DNA from: Phaeosaccion multiseriatum
Taxonomy: Eukaryota > Ochrophyta, other classes
DNA: 64,000 bases
Reading direction: 5' to 3'
Assembly: GCA_965112735.1 (NCBI GenBank)
Contig: OZ218965.1
Location: forward strand, 1,302,001 to 1,366,000
Under the pieces are notes generated by a model. It saw only the letters and a program-made list of their open reading frames with translations. It did not search any database and was not told the DNA's origin. Each line of letters opens with the position of its first letter. The stretch's first letter is position 1. Both the position numbers and the translations under genes were made by a program. Below, one piece after another: positions 12,014 to 23,763 of this stretch.

Positions 12014-12165
12014 TCGACCCCTGATACACTATCCGCTATCCGCTATCGCCGGCGCCAGCCGGCGCGCTATCCGCTATCGGCCGGCGCCAGCCGCGCGCTA
12101 TCCGCTATCGGCCGCGGCCGATAGCGCGCTATCGAGAAAGTGGGCGATAGTGTGTCAGGGGTCGA
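12014..12165. mobile_element. Short TIR element (MITE-like)
   Basis: A 152-bp segment bounded by 20-bp inverted repeats (12014-12033, tcgacccctgatacactatc, and 12146-12165) that differ at one base. The interior is made of gctatccgctatcggccg-type subrepeats that can themselves form hairpins. One-ended relatives starting TCGACCCCTGACGTGCTA are at about 6389 and 34252. No transposase is present. A target-site duplication could not be defined with confidence. Confidence 0.6.
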
Positions 12166-12390
12166 GAATTTACTTCGTAACTCTTAAGTGCCATCTATGA
12201 TTGTCCACGGAACCTGTGAGGCCTGGAGCACCAACACACAACATTTGGGTCCTTCAATAAAGTTTGTCCCCCGTCCTATGAAAATTATCCTGTGCCAGGT
12301 TCGACAGCCACAGCTCATTCGTCGTGGGCTTCAGGTGGTGTCCGGAGGAAGGAAGATTGCTGTCGTGAATTGAGAGGCAGAGCGAAAAGG

Positions 12391-15243
12391 ATGACGGGCA
12401 ACAACGTGGCGGCCTTCATTTCCGCTGTAGCACCAGGAGGTACTTACGCTGATGGCCGAGCTACTGCTTTCACAAGCTCATGGGGAAGATGGGCTCCTGC
12501 TGCTCCATCCGCTGCGCACCGCCCTGCTGTGGGAAAACAGAACTCCGTCCTCACAGCCCCAGCAGTGCATGCTGAGAGAGAGAGATGCTCGCTTCGTCTC
12601 CTTGGAACCAGGAGTAACATTAATACGGGAGGGTCGCGGCAGGGACGAGGTGGTAGAAGTAATGAGCGGCAGAAGCGAATAGCGTTGACCAAGGAGATCC
12701 AGAGACTTGGAAAGATGCGGGACTGGAGAGGGGTGGCGAGAGTGATTGAGGAGGCGAAAGCAGCGGGGCTTCGGATGAACGTGATTTGCTTCAACGCCGC
12801 CATTTCTGCAGTGGGTAAGGCTGGGCGATGGAAGGGGGCGCTTGCCCTACTCGAGGAGATGAAGGCGAGCTGTCTCCAACCCAATGTCATCTCGTACAAC
12901 TCTGCAATTACTGCTGTTGGCAATGCAGGAGAGCACGAGAAGGCGCTTGACTTGCTGGAGGAGATGCGGAGGGAAGGGCTTCGACCCGATGTCATCTCGT
13001 ACAGCTCTGCGATGACTGCTGTTGGCAAGGCAGGAGAGCACGAGAAGGCGCTTGACTTGCTGGTGGAGATGCGGAGGGAAGGGCTTCGACCCAATGAAAT
13101 TTCGTACAACTCTGCGATTACTGCTTGTGGCAATGCAGGAGAGCATGAGAAGGCGCTTGCCCTACTCGAGGAGATGAAGGCGAGCGGTCTCCAACCCGAT
13201 GTCATCTCGTACAGCTCTGCGATTACTGCTTGTGGCAAGGCAGGACAGCACGAGAAGGCGCTTGACTTGCTGGAGGAGATGCGGAGGGAAGGGCTTCGAC
13301 CCGATGAAATCATATACAACTCTGCGATTAGTGCTTGTGGCAAGGCAGGAGAGCACGAGAAGGCGCTGGCCTTGCTGGAGGACATGCGGAGGGAAGGGCT
13401 TCACCCTAATGACATCTCATACAACTCTGCGATTTCTGCTGTTGGCAAGGCAGGAGAGCACGAGAAGGCGCTTGACTTGCTGGAGGAGATGCGGAGGGAA
13501 GGGCTTCGACCGAATGTCATCTCGTACAGCTCTGCGATTACTGCTTGTGGCAAGGCAGGAGAGCACGAGAAGGCGCTTGACTTGCTGGGGGAGATGCGGA
13601 GGGAAGGGATTCGACCGAATGTCATCTCGTACAGCTCTGCGATGACTGCTTCTGGCAATGCAGGAGAGCACGAGAAGGCGCTTGTCTTGCTGAAAGAGAT
13701 ACGGAGGGAAGGGCTTCCACCCGATGAAATCTCGTACAACTCTGCGATTACTGCTGTTGGCAATGCAGGAGAGCACGAGAAGGCGCTTGACTTGCTGGAG
13801 GAGATGCGGAGGGAAGGGCTTCGACCCGATGTCATCTCGTACAGCTCTTCGATTTCTGCTTGTGGCAATGCAGGAGAGCACGAGAAGGCGCTTGCCTTGC
13901 TGGGGGAGATGCGGAGGGAAGGGCTTCACCCTAATGACATCTCATACAACTCTGCGATTACTGCTGTTGGCAAGGCAGGAGAGCATGAGAAGGCGCTTGA
14001 CTTGCTGGAGGAGATGCGGAGGGAAGGGCTTCGACCGAATGTCATCTCGTACAACTCTGCGATTACTGCTTGTGGCAAGGCAGGAGAGCACGAGAAGGCG
14101 CTTGCCTTGCTGGGGGAGATGCGGAGGGAAGGGCTTCGACCCGAGGTCATCTCGTACAACTCTGCGATTAGTGCTTGTGGCAATGCAGGAGAGCACGAGA
14201 AGGCGCTTGACTTGCTGGAGGAGATGCGGAGGGAAGGGCTTCGACCCGATGTCATCTCGTACAACTCTGCGATTAGTGCTTGTGGCAAGGCAGGAGAGCA
14301 CGAGAAGGCGCTTGACTTGCTGGAGGAGATGCGGAGGGAAGGGCTTCGACCCGATGAAATCATATACAACTCTGCGATTAGTGCTTGTGGCAAGGCAGGA
14401 GAGCACGAGAAGGCGCTTGACTTGCTGGAGGAGATGCGGAGGGAAGGGCTTCGACCCGAGGTCATCTCGTACAACTCTGCGATTAGTGCTTGTGGCAATG
14501 CAGGAGAGCACGAGAAGGCGCTTGACTTGCTGGAGGAGATGCGGAGGGAAGGGCTTCGACCCGAGGTCATCTCGTACAACTCTGCGATTAGTGCTTGTGG
14601 CAATGCAGGAGAGCACGAGAAGGCGCTTGACTTGCTGGAGGAGATGCGGAGGGAAGGGCTTCGACCCGATGTCATCTCGTACAGCTCTGCGATTACGGCT
14701 TGTGGCAAGGCAGGGGAGCACGAGAAGGCTCTCGCCTTGCTGGGGGAGATGCGGAGGGAAGGGCTTCGACCCAATGAAATCATATACAACTCTGCGATTG
14801 GTGCTTGTGGCAAGGCAGGAGAGCACGAGAAGGCGCTGGCCTTGCTGGAGGACATGCGGAGGGAAGGGCTTGAACCCGATATCATCACGTACAGAACCGC
14901 TGTCGACGTCCTGTCCGTGCGCGAGCAATGGAGCTGGGCTGATGGCTTGTACGCAGAGGCTGTCACAAACGGTGTATTGTCGCATTGGAAGACGGGTAAG
15001 GAAGGGAAGGTCATGGATTTGCATGGGCACTCGGAGTGGACCGGCAAGGCCGCCCTTCGATACGCCCTCCAAGTGGAGAAGGCGAAGGGTCAGATCACTG
15101 TCATCACCGGTCGAGGCCGCGGCAGCGTGGACGGCATCAGCGTGCTCAAGCCTGCGGTGTTGGCGTACCTCAACGAAGAGCTCGGACTCCACGCCACGGG
15201 GCAGGACAGCAACGAGGGCCGTGTGAAGTTCGAAGTAGAGTAG
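12391..15243 (+). CDS. PPR-SMR protein, copy 2 (20 near-identical PPR repeats)
   Basis: Single exon, 950 residues, tandem paralogue of the gene at 7080 (start-to-start 5.3 kb). The leader is the same MTGNNVAAFISAV type with small internal deletions. Twenty PPR repeats occupy about residues 129-830, followed by a degenerate repeat (DIITYRTAVDVLSV) and the SMR domain (about 874-950), almost identical to copy 1. Positions 5 and 35 again carry only N/S and D/N/E, but in a different order from copy 1, so a different RNA target is expected. Two repeats have EIIY or DISY starts shared with one another, which suggests block duplication of two or more repeats inside the gene. The in-frame ATG at 12292 lies in conserved flank, so 12391, which matches copy 1, is preferred. 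Confidence 0.91.
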   Translation: MTGNNVAAFISAVAPGGTYADGRATAFTSSWGRWAPAAPSAAHRPAVGKQNSVLTAPAVHAERERCSLRLLGTRSNINTGGSRQGRGGRSNERQKRIALTKEIQRLGKMRDWRGVARVIEEAKAAGLRMNVICFNAAISAVGKAGRWKGALALLEEMKASCLQPNVISYNSAITAVGNAGEHEKALDLLEEMRREGLRPDVISYSSAMTAVGKAGEHEKALDLLVEMRREGLRPNEISYNSAITACGNAGEHEKALALLEEMKASGLQPDVISYSSAITACGKAGQHEKALDLLEEMRREGLRPDEIIYNSAISACGKAGEHEKALALLEDMRREGLHPNDISYNSAISAVGKAGEHEKALDLLEEMRREGLRPNVISYSSAITACGKAGEHEKALDLLGEMRREGIRPNVISYSSAMTASGNAGEHEKALVLLKEIRREGLPPDEISYNSAITAVGNAGEHEKALDLLEEMRREGLRPDVISYSSSISACGNAGEHEKALALLGEMRREGLHPNDISYNSAITAVGKAGEHEKALDLLEEMRREGLRPNVISYNSAITACGKAGEHEKALALLGEMRREGLRPEVISYNSAISACGNAGEHEKALDLLEEMRREGLRPDVISYNSAISACGKAGEHEKALDLLEEMRREGLRPDEIIYNSAISACGKAGEHEKALDLLEEMRREGLRPEVISYNSAISACGNAGEHEKALDLLEEMRREGLRPEVISYNSAISACGNAGEHEKALDLLEEMRREGLRPDVISYSSAITACGKAGEHEKALALLGEMRREGLRPNEIIYNSAIGACGKAGEHEKALALLEDMRREGLEPDIITYRTAVDVLSVREQWSWADGLYAEAVTNGVLSHWKTGKEGKVMDLHGHSEWTGKAALRYALQVEKAKGQITVITGRGRGSVDGISVLKPAVLAYLNEELGLHATGQDSNEGRVKFEVE

Positions 15244-16477
15244 AGGAAGCACTGTTGATGACTGAATGAAAGGCGATCGCATCATGTATGGGCACACTCG
15301 CGGTAGGGCTCTCTCTCTCTTCCCGTCATCAGACGGCGCACTAGCCTGGCACTTACTCCCTGCGATGGATATGCTCTCTCTCTCTCTCTCCAGAAGGAAG
15401 CATACCGCCGCACCCACTTTTCTCTTCGCCTCCTTCCTTTCTGCTTGAGCCTGGCGTGGCTTGTTTCTTGCTCTTTGGGTTTGCTGTCTCATCCCTTCAC
15501 ACAGCGCGTCGGTCGTGGTCCTTCTTGCAAGTCCAACACGGCACCTGTCAACAGCTGTGTTAGCGCGTGTTGGCGCTCCTCCTCGTCCATTCGCTCTCTT
15601 CATTCGGCACGTGTTCACTCACTCAGTCACGCACGCACCCACTCACCCACTCTCACTCCCTCACATACTCGCTCACTCTCTCACCCATTCACGTGCGCAC
15701 TCACTCAGTCACTCCCACTCACTCACTCACTCTCTCACTCACTCACTCACGCACTCACTCACTCACTCACTCACTCACTCACTCACTCACTCACTCACTC
15801 ACTCACTCACTCACTCATTCATTCACTCCCTCACTCACTCACTCACTCACTCACTCACTCATTCACTCACTCACTCACTCACTCACTCATTCTTTCACTC
15901 CCTCACTCACGCACTCACTCACTCACTCACTCACTCACTCACTCACTCACTCACTCACTCACTCACTCACTCACTCACTCACTCACTCACTCACTCACTC
16001 ACTCACTCACTCACTCACTCACTCACTCACTCACTCACTCACTCACTCACTCACTCACTCACTCACTCACTCACTCACTCACTCACTCACTCACTCACTC
16101 ACTCACTCACTCACTCACTCACTCACTCACTCACTCATTCATTCACTCCCTCACTCACTCACTCACTCACTCACTCACTCATTCACTCACTCACTCACTC
16201 ACTCACTCATTCTTTCACTCCCTCACTCACGCACTCACTCACTCACTCACACACACTCTCACTTTTGGGGGAGGTACGCGTGTGCGCGTGCGTGCATGAG
16301 GTAACCTACAAAGGATGCCGTCTTTCCGACCACCTCCTCAAATCAACGCCTCCTTCAAAGTGCAGCTCCTCCCCCCCTGCCACATCTTCACTCGAGTCAG
16401 TGGCGGGGCCAAGTGGAGGCCGCCTTGCAGGGCTTCGTCAGGGTTGGGGACATGCCCCCCGGGAAAGGCTGAGGGTG

Positions 16478-16531
<54 letters not shown>

Positions 16532-16993
16532 TGTGTGTGTGTGTGTATATGTGTCCCTCAAGGGCTCTACTTAGGGCCCGTGGAAGCCACGCCTGGATCC
16601 TGACACATGGCTGTGCGCTGCGTCCTTTGTGTCCTGACACCTGGCTCCTCCCGCTGAACCGAATCGCCATGATCCACACGTCATCCTTCGTCCACGAAGA
16701 GAGCCTGCACAGAAGCTGGCGTCGAGCTGCTCCGGCGCTGCTGTCGGTCGCCCCATCACCCCTTTGTTAGTGTTGCGATGCGAAAGCAAAAGGGGAGAAC
16801 GTGAAAAAAAATTATGTCAATAAATTGACAGTTTCAGATTTTTCAATCATGCCTTCTCCCTCTGCGCTAAACTCTCCAAGCGACGGGAGTAGAGGAGTGG
16901 GAAGAGAACTGTGTAAAGAAGACAAGGGGAAAGAAGAAGGGCGAGGATGCAAGGCAATGAGGAGGCCCGTGAGCTACCCCCGCCCCCGTCTTG
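15244..16993. other. Spacer after PPR copy 2: trailer, CACT array, GT array, shared block
   Basis: No gene. Bases 15244-15610 match the trailer of copy 1. The CACT array runs 15620-16262. The shared block 16265-16790 contains a GT run at 16480-16550 that replaces a shorter tract in the other copies. From 16800 the sequence is unique and AT-richer (16800-16860) and is presumably the promoter and 5' UTR of the EF-hand gene. Confidence 0.7.
15620..16262 (+). repeat. (CACT)n microsatellite downstream of PPR copy 2
   Basis: About 0.64 kb. The interruption pattern (ATTCATTC, CTTTCACTCCCTC, CACGCACT) is itself duplicated at 15810-15925 and 16135-16235, showing that the array grew by duplication of ~0.3-kb blocks. 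Confidence 0.95.
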
Positions 16994-19397
16994 ATGGCGG
17001 TTCTGCTCAACGCTGACGGGAGCAGCACTATGGGAGAGGGGAAGCAGCAGCAGGAGCAGCAGCAGGAGCAGCAGAAGAATGAGCGTCCGGAGTGGAATGC
17101 CTTCGATAAGCACCCATGGGGCAGGCGCAACACCATCATCCAGCAGTACACGCGCAGGGGCCTCGGCTTCGGTACCGAATCATTTAATGAGGGCCTCCTC
17201 GTCAAGTACAGGGACCTCAAGGCGCGGGGACAGGAGAAGCTCTACCACCTCAGCATGGGCACCTGGCTGGGGGAAGATATCGCCTCGCGCAAGAAGGGAG
17301 AGCGCAGGAGGAGACGGAACTTCGGGCGGGCGGCCTTGGTAGTGACGGGAGAGGAGGTGGGCACTAGGGACAGCGCGAGGGAGGCGGCGGCGTGCCAGGC
17401 CCAGCAGCAAAGGCTGCGTGCCCGCAAGAGGCAGAGAATTGACCTTAAGCGAGCCGGCCTCCAGCTGGCCAAGACGCACCAGGCTCTGCTGGCGAGCGGA
17501 AGGACGGTGGAGGGAGTCGTGGAGGCCATGGGTCTGTGTCCTCCGCCGCAGCAGTGCCCAAAGCTACAGCAGTTGGAGATACAGCAGCAGCAGTCGGATG
17601 TGGGGGGGGAAGAGTCAACTGCTGGGGAGAGCCGGGCGGGGGAGAAGAGTGCAGGAGAGGAGGAGGAGCGCTCTTGCGTGCGGCTGAGCAGTGAGGACTG
17701 CAAGCGTGTCATTGAGGTCATGTCTGCGAGAGTGGGCGCGCTCTCACCCAGCATGGTGCCCGGTGCCGATGGAGCCTTGCTCCAGCTGCGCACCATTGCC
17801 TGCACCGGGGCAGGGAAGGGCAAGAGCCCTCGAAGCAAGGGTGGCGATGGCCGAAAACCCTCCCAGACAGCGAGCACTCAGCAGCTGAAGAAGGCCGTGT
17901 CCGACGTGCTGGGCAAGCACCTCTCCTCGCAGCTCGGGAGGAAAACGAGCGACACCCTCTCTCTGGACGAGGTGGTGTCTGCTTTAGAGAGCTTGCGGGG
18001 GGTGGAGGCGAAGGCAGCAGACGGTGGGGAGGATGACAGTGGAGGACCTGTAGGAGAGGGCGTAGGAGAGAAGAGCCTCGAGAGCCCTGTGGAAAGGCTG
18101 GACACCGCAGCGGTGCTCTCTCTTAGACGCTTCTTGTACCTGAGCTACGGGGCCTCCAACCTCTCCATCCCCGTGCTAGCGGAGGACATTGCCTCGCACG
18201 TCAGGAGCCTCGAGGTGCTGCAGCAGGAGAGACAGGCAGCACAGGCGAAGGAGAAGGAGGAAGTGGAGGCGAAAAGGCTGGACGAAGAGAGGAGACTCGC
18301 CCACGCCGCCTTGCTGTCTGAGGATAAGATCGACTTGGTGGTGCAGTTTCTCGATACGGACGGAGATGGCAGCATATCGCTAGAAGAGCTCTTGGCGGTA
18401 CGTCGGGGCCGCAGGGGAGGGGACGAGGCAGGAGGGTATGGTTAGGGTCGGAAGGAGGAGGAAAGGAGGAGGAAAGGAGGAGGAAAGGAGGAAAAGGCGG
18501 GTGGGGTAGTGTGCCCTCGAGAGTCGTGTCCGCTGTGCCTTACCCTTACTTGTCGACCACTCCATCCCCCCCCCCCCCTCCCTCTTGGCTGTTCCCTCCT
18601 TCCGGCGCCCCCCTTCATCCCCTCTGTTCCCTCCGTTCCATCTGCTGCCACCCGCTGCTCTCCTCTCAGGCCTTCAAGTTGGTGCGGCACGGAGCCCTCG
18701 ACAATCGCCTCAAGGGGGTTCAAGGGCACGGGCCCAACCCTAAGCAGGCCACCACCCCCACGGTAAGGATGGGTCGTGCTCGACCTCTCCGCTCACTGCC
18801 ATCCACTGCCATCCACTACCATCCCCAGCGCTGAGGGGGGGGTAGAGTTGTCATGCCTTACAATGCCTGTCGACCGTAGACGGTCGACGCTCTCATTCAA
18901 GAAGCAGGGGCTGAGAGGGAGAGCAATTTACACACACACCAAAGAGCTTTTGTTGGTTGGTTGGTTGGGTGGGTGGTTGGGTGGTCGGTTTGGTTGGTTG
19001 GTTGCTGGCTTGCTATTCCCTATAAGTTATGGCCTTGGAGAGGGGGGGGGGAGATTCGAAGTGTTCTTGCTCAGCTAAAGCTCACACCACACCACCACAC
19101 CCTCGCCCCCCTGCCATCTCTGCCTCCGACGACGAAAAATCGATATCGATTTCGATGCCTTCAGGGCGACGGCATCGATATTCCCGACCACGGAAGCGCC
19201 GAGGACGGAAGCTTAGACGGGCACAGCGTGACCACAGAGGGAGCCTTCAAGAAGGAGGGAGAGGAGGAGGAGGACGAGGAGGAGGAGGGGGAGGAGGGAA
19301 TAGATCCTGACAAAGACCCCAGTCGCGAGTTCCTGTTCTCTACGGATGACGTGCTTCAGCTGCAGCACTTCATTGTCCGGCACGCAGGGAGGGAGGC

Positions 19398-19429
<32 letters not shown>

Positions 19430-19711
19430 GGAAGGAGAAGCAGAAGGAGGGGCAGAAGGAGGGGCAGAAGGAGGGCCCGACGGAGAGGGAGAAGGAGAAG
19501 GAGGGAGAAAGCGGCAGCAAAGCCAAAGCCAATGACACTGCGGGCGCCTCGGCGTCGGCCACCCCCCTCGGGGCGAGGCAGAGGCAGAGACAAGAGGAAC
19601 TGCAAGCGAAGCAGGTACGTGTGCGTGCATCGGGCCCGTGGGTGTGGTGGGCGTGTAACCGTAACTATACACCGTGCCTACAAGTGGCGCGTGAGTGGAC
19701 CACGGCCAAAT

Positions 19712-19780
<69 letters not shown>

Positions 19781-22700
19781 ATATAATGGGAGAGCATCAT
19801 CCGTGCGGCCCCTGAGGGCAAGCAAAGGCAAGCCGCCCTGCCCTGCCCAGCCCGGCCCGGCCCCATGCAAGACAAACCCCTTTCAGAAGGACAAACACGG
19901 CACGGCCCTGCCCCCACAATGACGCGAGTGTCCCGCTCCTCCCCCCTCCTCCCCCCTGCCCTCGTCGTCCCTGACTCTGACTCCCTTCCCCTCCCCTTCC
20001 TTCCTCTCCCCTCCCCTTCCTTTTCCTCCACTCCCCTTCCTTCCCCTCCCCTCCCCTCCCCTCCCCTCCCCTCCCCTCCCCTCCCCTCCCCTGCCCTGCC
20101 CTGCCCCATACCCCATACCCCATACTCTATACCCTATGCCTCATACCCTATACCCCATACCCCATACCCTATACCCCATACCCCATACCCCATACCCCAT
20201 ACCCTGCCCACAGAGCCTACCCCCGGCGGTGCTGAACAGTCCTTCCCTCACGCAGGCACACGTGGAAAGTGCCCTCCGAGTGGCGCACAGGGCCGCCACC
20301 GCCCTTATACAGCGCAAGCACACCCGCACGCTGGGCAGGGCCTTTCACGACGGCCTCCTCGCGAAGGGTATGGGCCTTAGCACCTCCTCCACCGCGAAGG
20401 ATGGCAGTGGAAGGCCACTGGATGGCACTGGAGGGTCCAACCTACCGCTCTTCTTCCTCGCGTGTGAGACGGAGCTGCGCGAATCGCCCCGCATGGGCCG
20501 CGCCGAGCTCAAGAGGGGCATGGTCAAGGTGCTTGGAGAGGCTTCCTCAGCGGCTGGCGTGTGCAAGGGCTTTCAGCAGGCCGAACTCGACACTCTCCTG
20601 GCGGCGCTGCGGGGGCCAGGACTGAAGCAGGGGGAAGACATGACACTTGAGCACTTTGAGGTGGGACTCCGCCGACTCGTGGGCGGCGGAGGGATGGCAC
20701 TGGATGCGGGAGAGACCCAGACCCAGGGAGGGGAGACCCAGGGGGGAGAGACCCAGGGGGGAGAGACCCAGGGGGGAGAGACCCAGGGGGGAGAGACCCA
20801 GGGGGGAGAGACCCAGGGGGGAGAGACCCAGGGAGGGGAGGATAAGGCAGCGAGTCAGGGGCGAAGGGGGGGCAGTGTGACGAGTGATACGAATGAGTCG
20901 AGTGAGGCGCAGCGGAGGCGTCGGGCGATGAGCACCGCCATGGAGCTCTTCTCTGAGGAGGACAAGGCGATGGAGCTTGAGGAGCTAGCGATGAGCTGCA
21001 CGCCTCTGGCCGAAAAGCTTGAAGGCTATCTCAAGGGGCACACGCTGAGGCTCGTCGATCTCGTCGATGGCATGCTAGGTGAGGGAGGAAGGATGGGTGA
21101 GGGAGGAAGGACGGGTGAGGGAGGAAGGACGGGTGAGGGAGGAAGGATGTGTGGGGAGGAAGGAGGGAGCAGGCGGGGAGGGGAGGGAGGAATGCTCGCC
21201 AGTGCACCCGCTGGCGCTACTCTGCAGGCCCCCAGTGCCCAACTTCAACTTCGATTCCATCTCTGCCGCCTTCTCTCCCCACCCTCCTCTCTGCATGCCC
21301 TCCTTGTCGCCCTCCTTTGTCTAAGCTGAGCATACAAGCCCCTGCTGCGCGTTCTCCTCGCCAACTCCCTCCCTCTTTCACTCTCTTCCACCCTCTCTCA
21401 CCCTCTCTCACTCTCTCTCTCACTCACTCTCTCACCCTTTCTCACTCTCTCTCACTCTCTCTCACTCTCTCTCTCTCACACTCTCTCTCTCTCTCTCTCA
21501 CTCACTCTCTCACCCTCTCTCACTCTCCCTCACGCTCCCTCACGCTCCCTCACCCTCTCCCTCACGCTCTCCCTCACGCTCTCCCTCACGCTCTCCCTCA
21601 CGCTCTCCCTCACGCTCTCTTGCCCTTTCATTCTGCAGAGGTTGAGAGGGTAAAGGACGAAGGGCAGGCCCAGGGGGGGCAGGCATCACCCAAGGGGGAT
21701 AAGCAGCTCAGCAGCCGACCCACCTTAACCGTAGGTGCGTGCGTTTCACATCAGGAGGATATGCCAGTTTCCGTTTCGGTTAATTGGGACCTCGGTGTTA
21801 CCGAATAAGCAAGGCGGAGTGCTCGCGACGAGTGTGTCTTTGTGGGAAGGGGAGAGAGACGAAGCTTTACCTTTAGCTCTGGCCTGCCCTCTGTCCTCAT
21901 TCTTCCCCTCTCCCTCTCCCCCCCCCCTCTCTTCTCCCTCTCTTTGCGTCTCTTCTCTTCTCTTCTCTTCTCCTATACCCTCTGTGCACACACACACACA
22001 TGTTGGTGATACACACAGGCGCGAGAGATGTGATGCTCTCCCCAAAGTCCTTGGCGATCGTTCTTGCCGGCATTCAGGTGACATCACAAATGTCATATGG
22101 TTTAGGACAGGGGAGGGGAGGGAGGATCCATCCTCAGTTTTTCCTTCGGGCATGGGGGGGAGGGGCGAACGGCGGGGGGTGGACAAGGCTCCAATGCCCC
22201 CGACCTTGACCCTGACCCTGACCCTGACCCTGACCCTGACCCTGACCCTGACCCTGACCCTGACCCTGACCCTGACCCTGACCCTGACCCTGACCCTGAC
22301 CCTGACCCTGACCCTGACCCTGACCCTGACCCTGACCCTGACCCTGACCCTGACCCTGACCCTGACCCTGACCCTGACCCTGACCCTGACCCTGACCCTG
22401 ACCCTGACCCTGACCCTGACCCTGACCCTGACCCTGACCCTGACCCTGACCCTGACCCTGTCCCTGACCCTGACCCTGACCCTGACCCTGACCCTGACCC
22501 TGACCCTGACCCTGACCCTGACCCTGACCCTGACCCTGTCCCTGACCCTGTCCCTGACCCTGACCCTGGCCCTGACCCTGACCCTGACCCTGACCCTGAC
22601 CCTTACCCTGACCCTGACCCTGACCCTGACCCTGACCCTGACCCTGACCCTGTCCCTGACCCTGACCCTGACCCTGACCCTGACCCTGACCCTTACCCTG

Positions 22701-23719
22701 ACCCTGACCCTGACCCTTACCCTGACCCTGACCCCTCCCCTCCTCTCCCCTTATCTCAGGTGGGCGGTCTGTCTGCAGAGGAGCGCATCCGTCGCAAGAA
22801 GAAGAGGGAAGTGAAGGAGGCAAGGAGGAGGAAGAGCGCCGCAAGACTCAAGGTCTACGAGGTGTGTTGGGGCGGTGGATGGCAATGGATGGATGGTGGA
22901 TGTGGATGGCAGTGGATGGGTGCTGTCTCTTCTCTCTGGGAAGAGGCGGGCGATCGTGGGGAGGGAATGAGGGAGGCGATGGCACTAAATGGGTGATGCC
23001 GCTGCTTCTCTTCGTACATACGTAATGTACACACGCACGCACGCACATGGGTAGCGCCATTTGCTCTCGACTCGCAGGGGATGACACAGCGATGGCAGCA
23101 GATGGGGATAGGGTAGGATGGCAGCAGATGGGGATAGGGTAGGAACCCTCTCCCCTCTTCATGTCTGGCGCTAACGGCTGTCACCTACACGCGCCCCTGC
23201 CCATCCACTGCCATTTCCACCCCTCTCCATCCACTGCCATCCCGGCCCCTCGGCCTCTCCGTAGGCGCTGAGCTTGAAGCTGGAGGAAGCGACTCAGTCA
23301 GGCGCCCTTGACGTACTCGAGATGCTCATCAAGGAGATGGACAAGGCTGCCTTGAGGGTCGTGGACTTGTTCCGCAAGCTCGACAGCTCCGCCGACAACG
23401 CCATCAGCAAGGAGGAGCTCAAAGAGGGTCTCGCCTCGGTAAGTCAGTGCGAGGGCAGTGGATGGCAGTGAACGGCAGAGGGTGATGGCAGTGTATGTGT
23501 GGTGTGAGTGCATGTGTGTGCTCCTTCGCGTGTGTCCATCCCATTTGTACACAGAGCTGTGCGGTGCTGCTGCGTGGGGGGCGATGCGAAGGCCCAATTC
23601 TCATCGCTTGTCGACTCCGGACCCGGCTGCTGCTGCTGCTACTGCTGCTACTGCTGCTACTACTGCTGCTACTGCTAATACTACTACTACTGCTGCTGCC
23701 ACTACTGCTACTGCTGCTG

Positions 23720-23763
<44 letters not shown>

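Larger units (their letters stand above)
10473..12390. other. Inter-PPR spacer: trailer, CACT array, shared block, TIR element
   Basis: No gene. Bases 10473-10840 match 15244-15610 almost base for base. The tetranucleotide CACT array spans about 10850-11390 with a few ATTC and CCTC interruptions. The shared block 11400-11880 matches 16270-16790 and, inverted, 33340-33850. A 152-bp TIR element is at 12014-12165, and 12293-12390 is the conserved PPR 5' flank. Confidence 0.75.

Noticed and set aside
21735-22814. Thr-Leu or Gly-Gln repeat protein over 22200-22735
   Set aside because: Translation of the TCAGGG hexamer array inside an intron between two well-defined exons.
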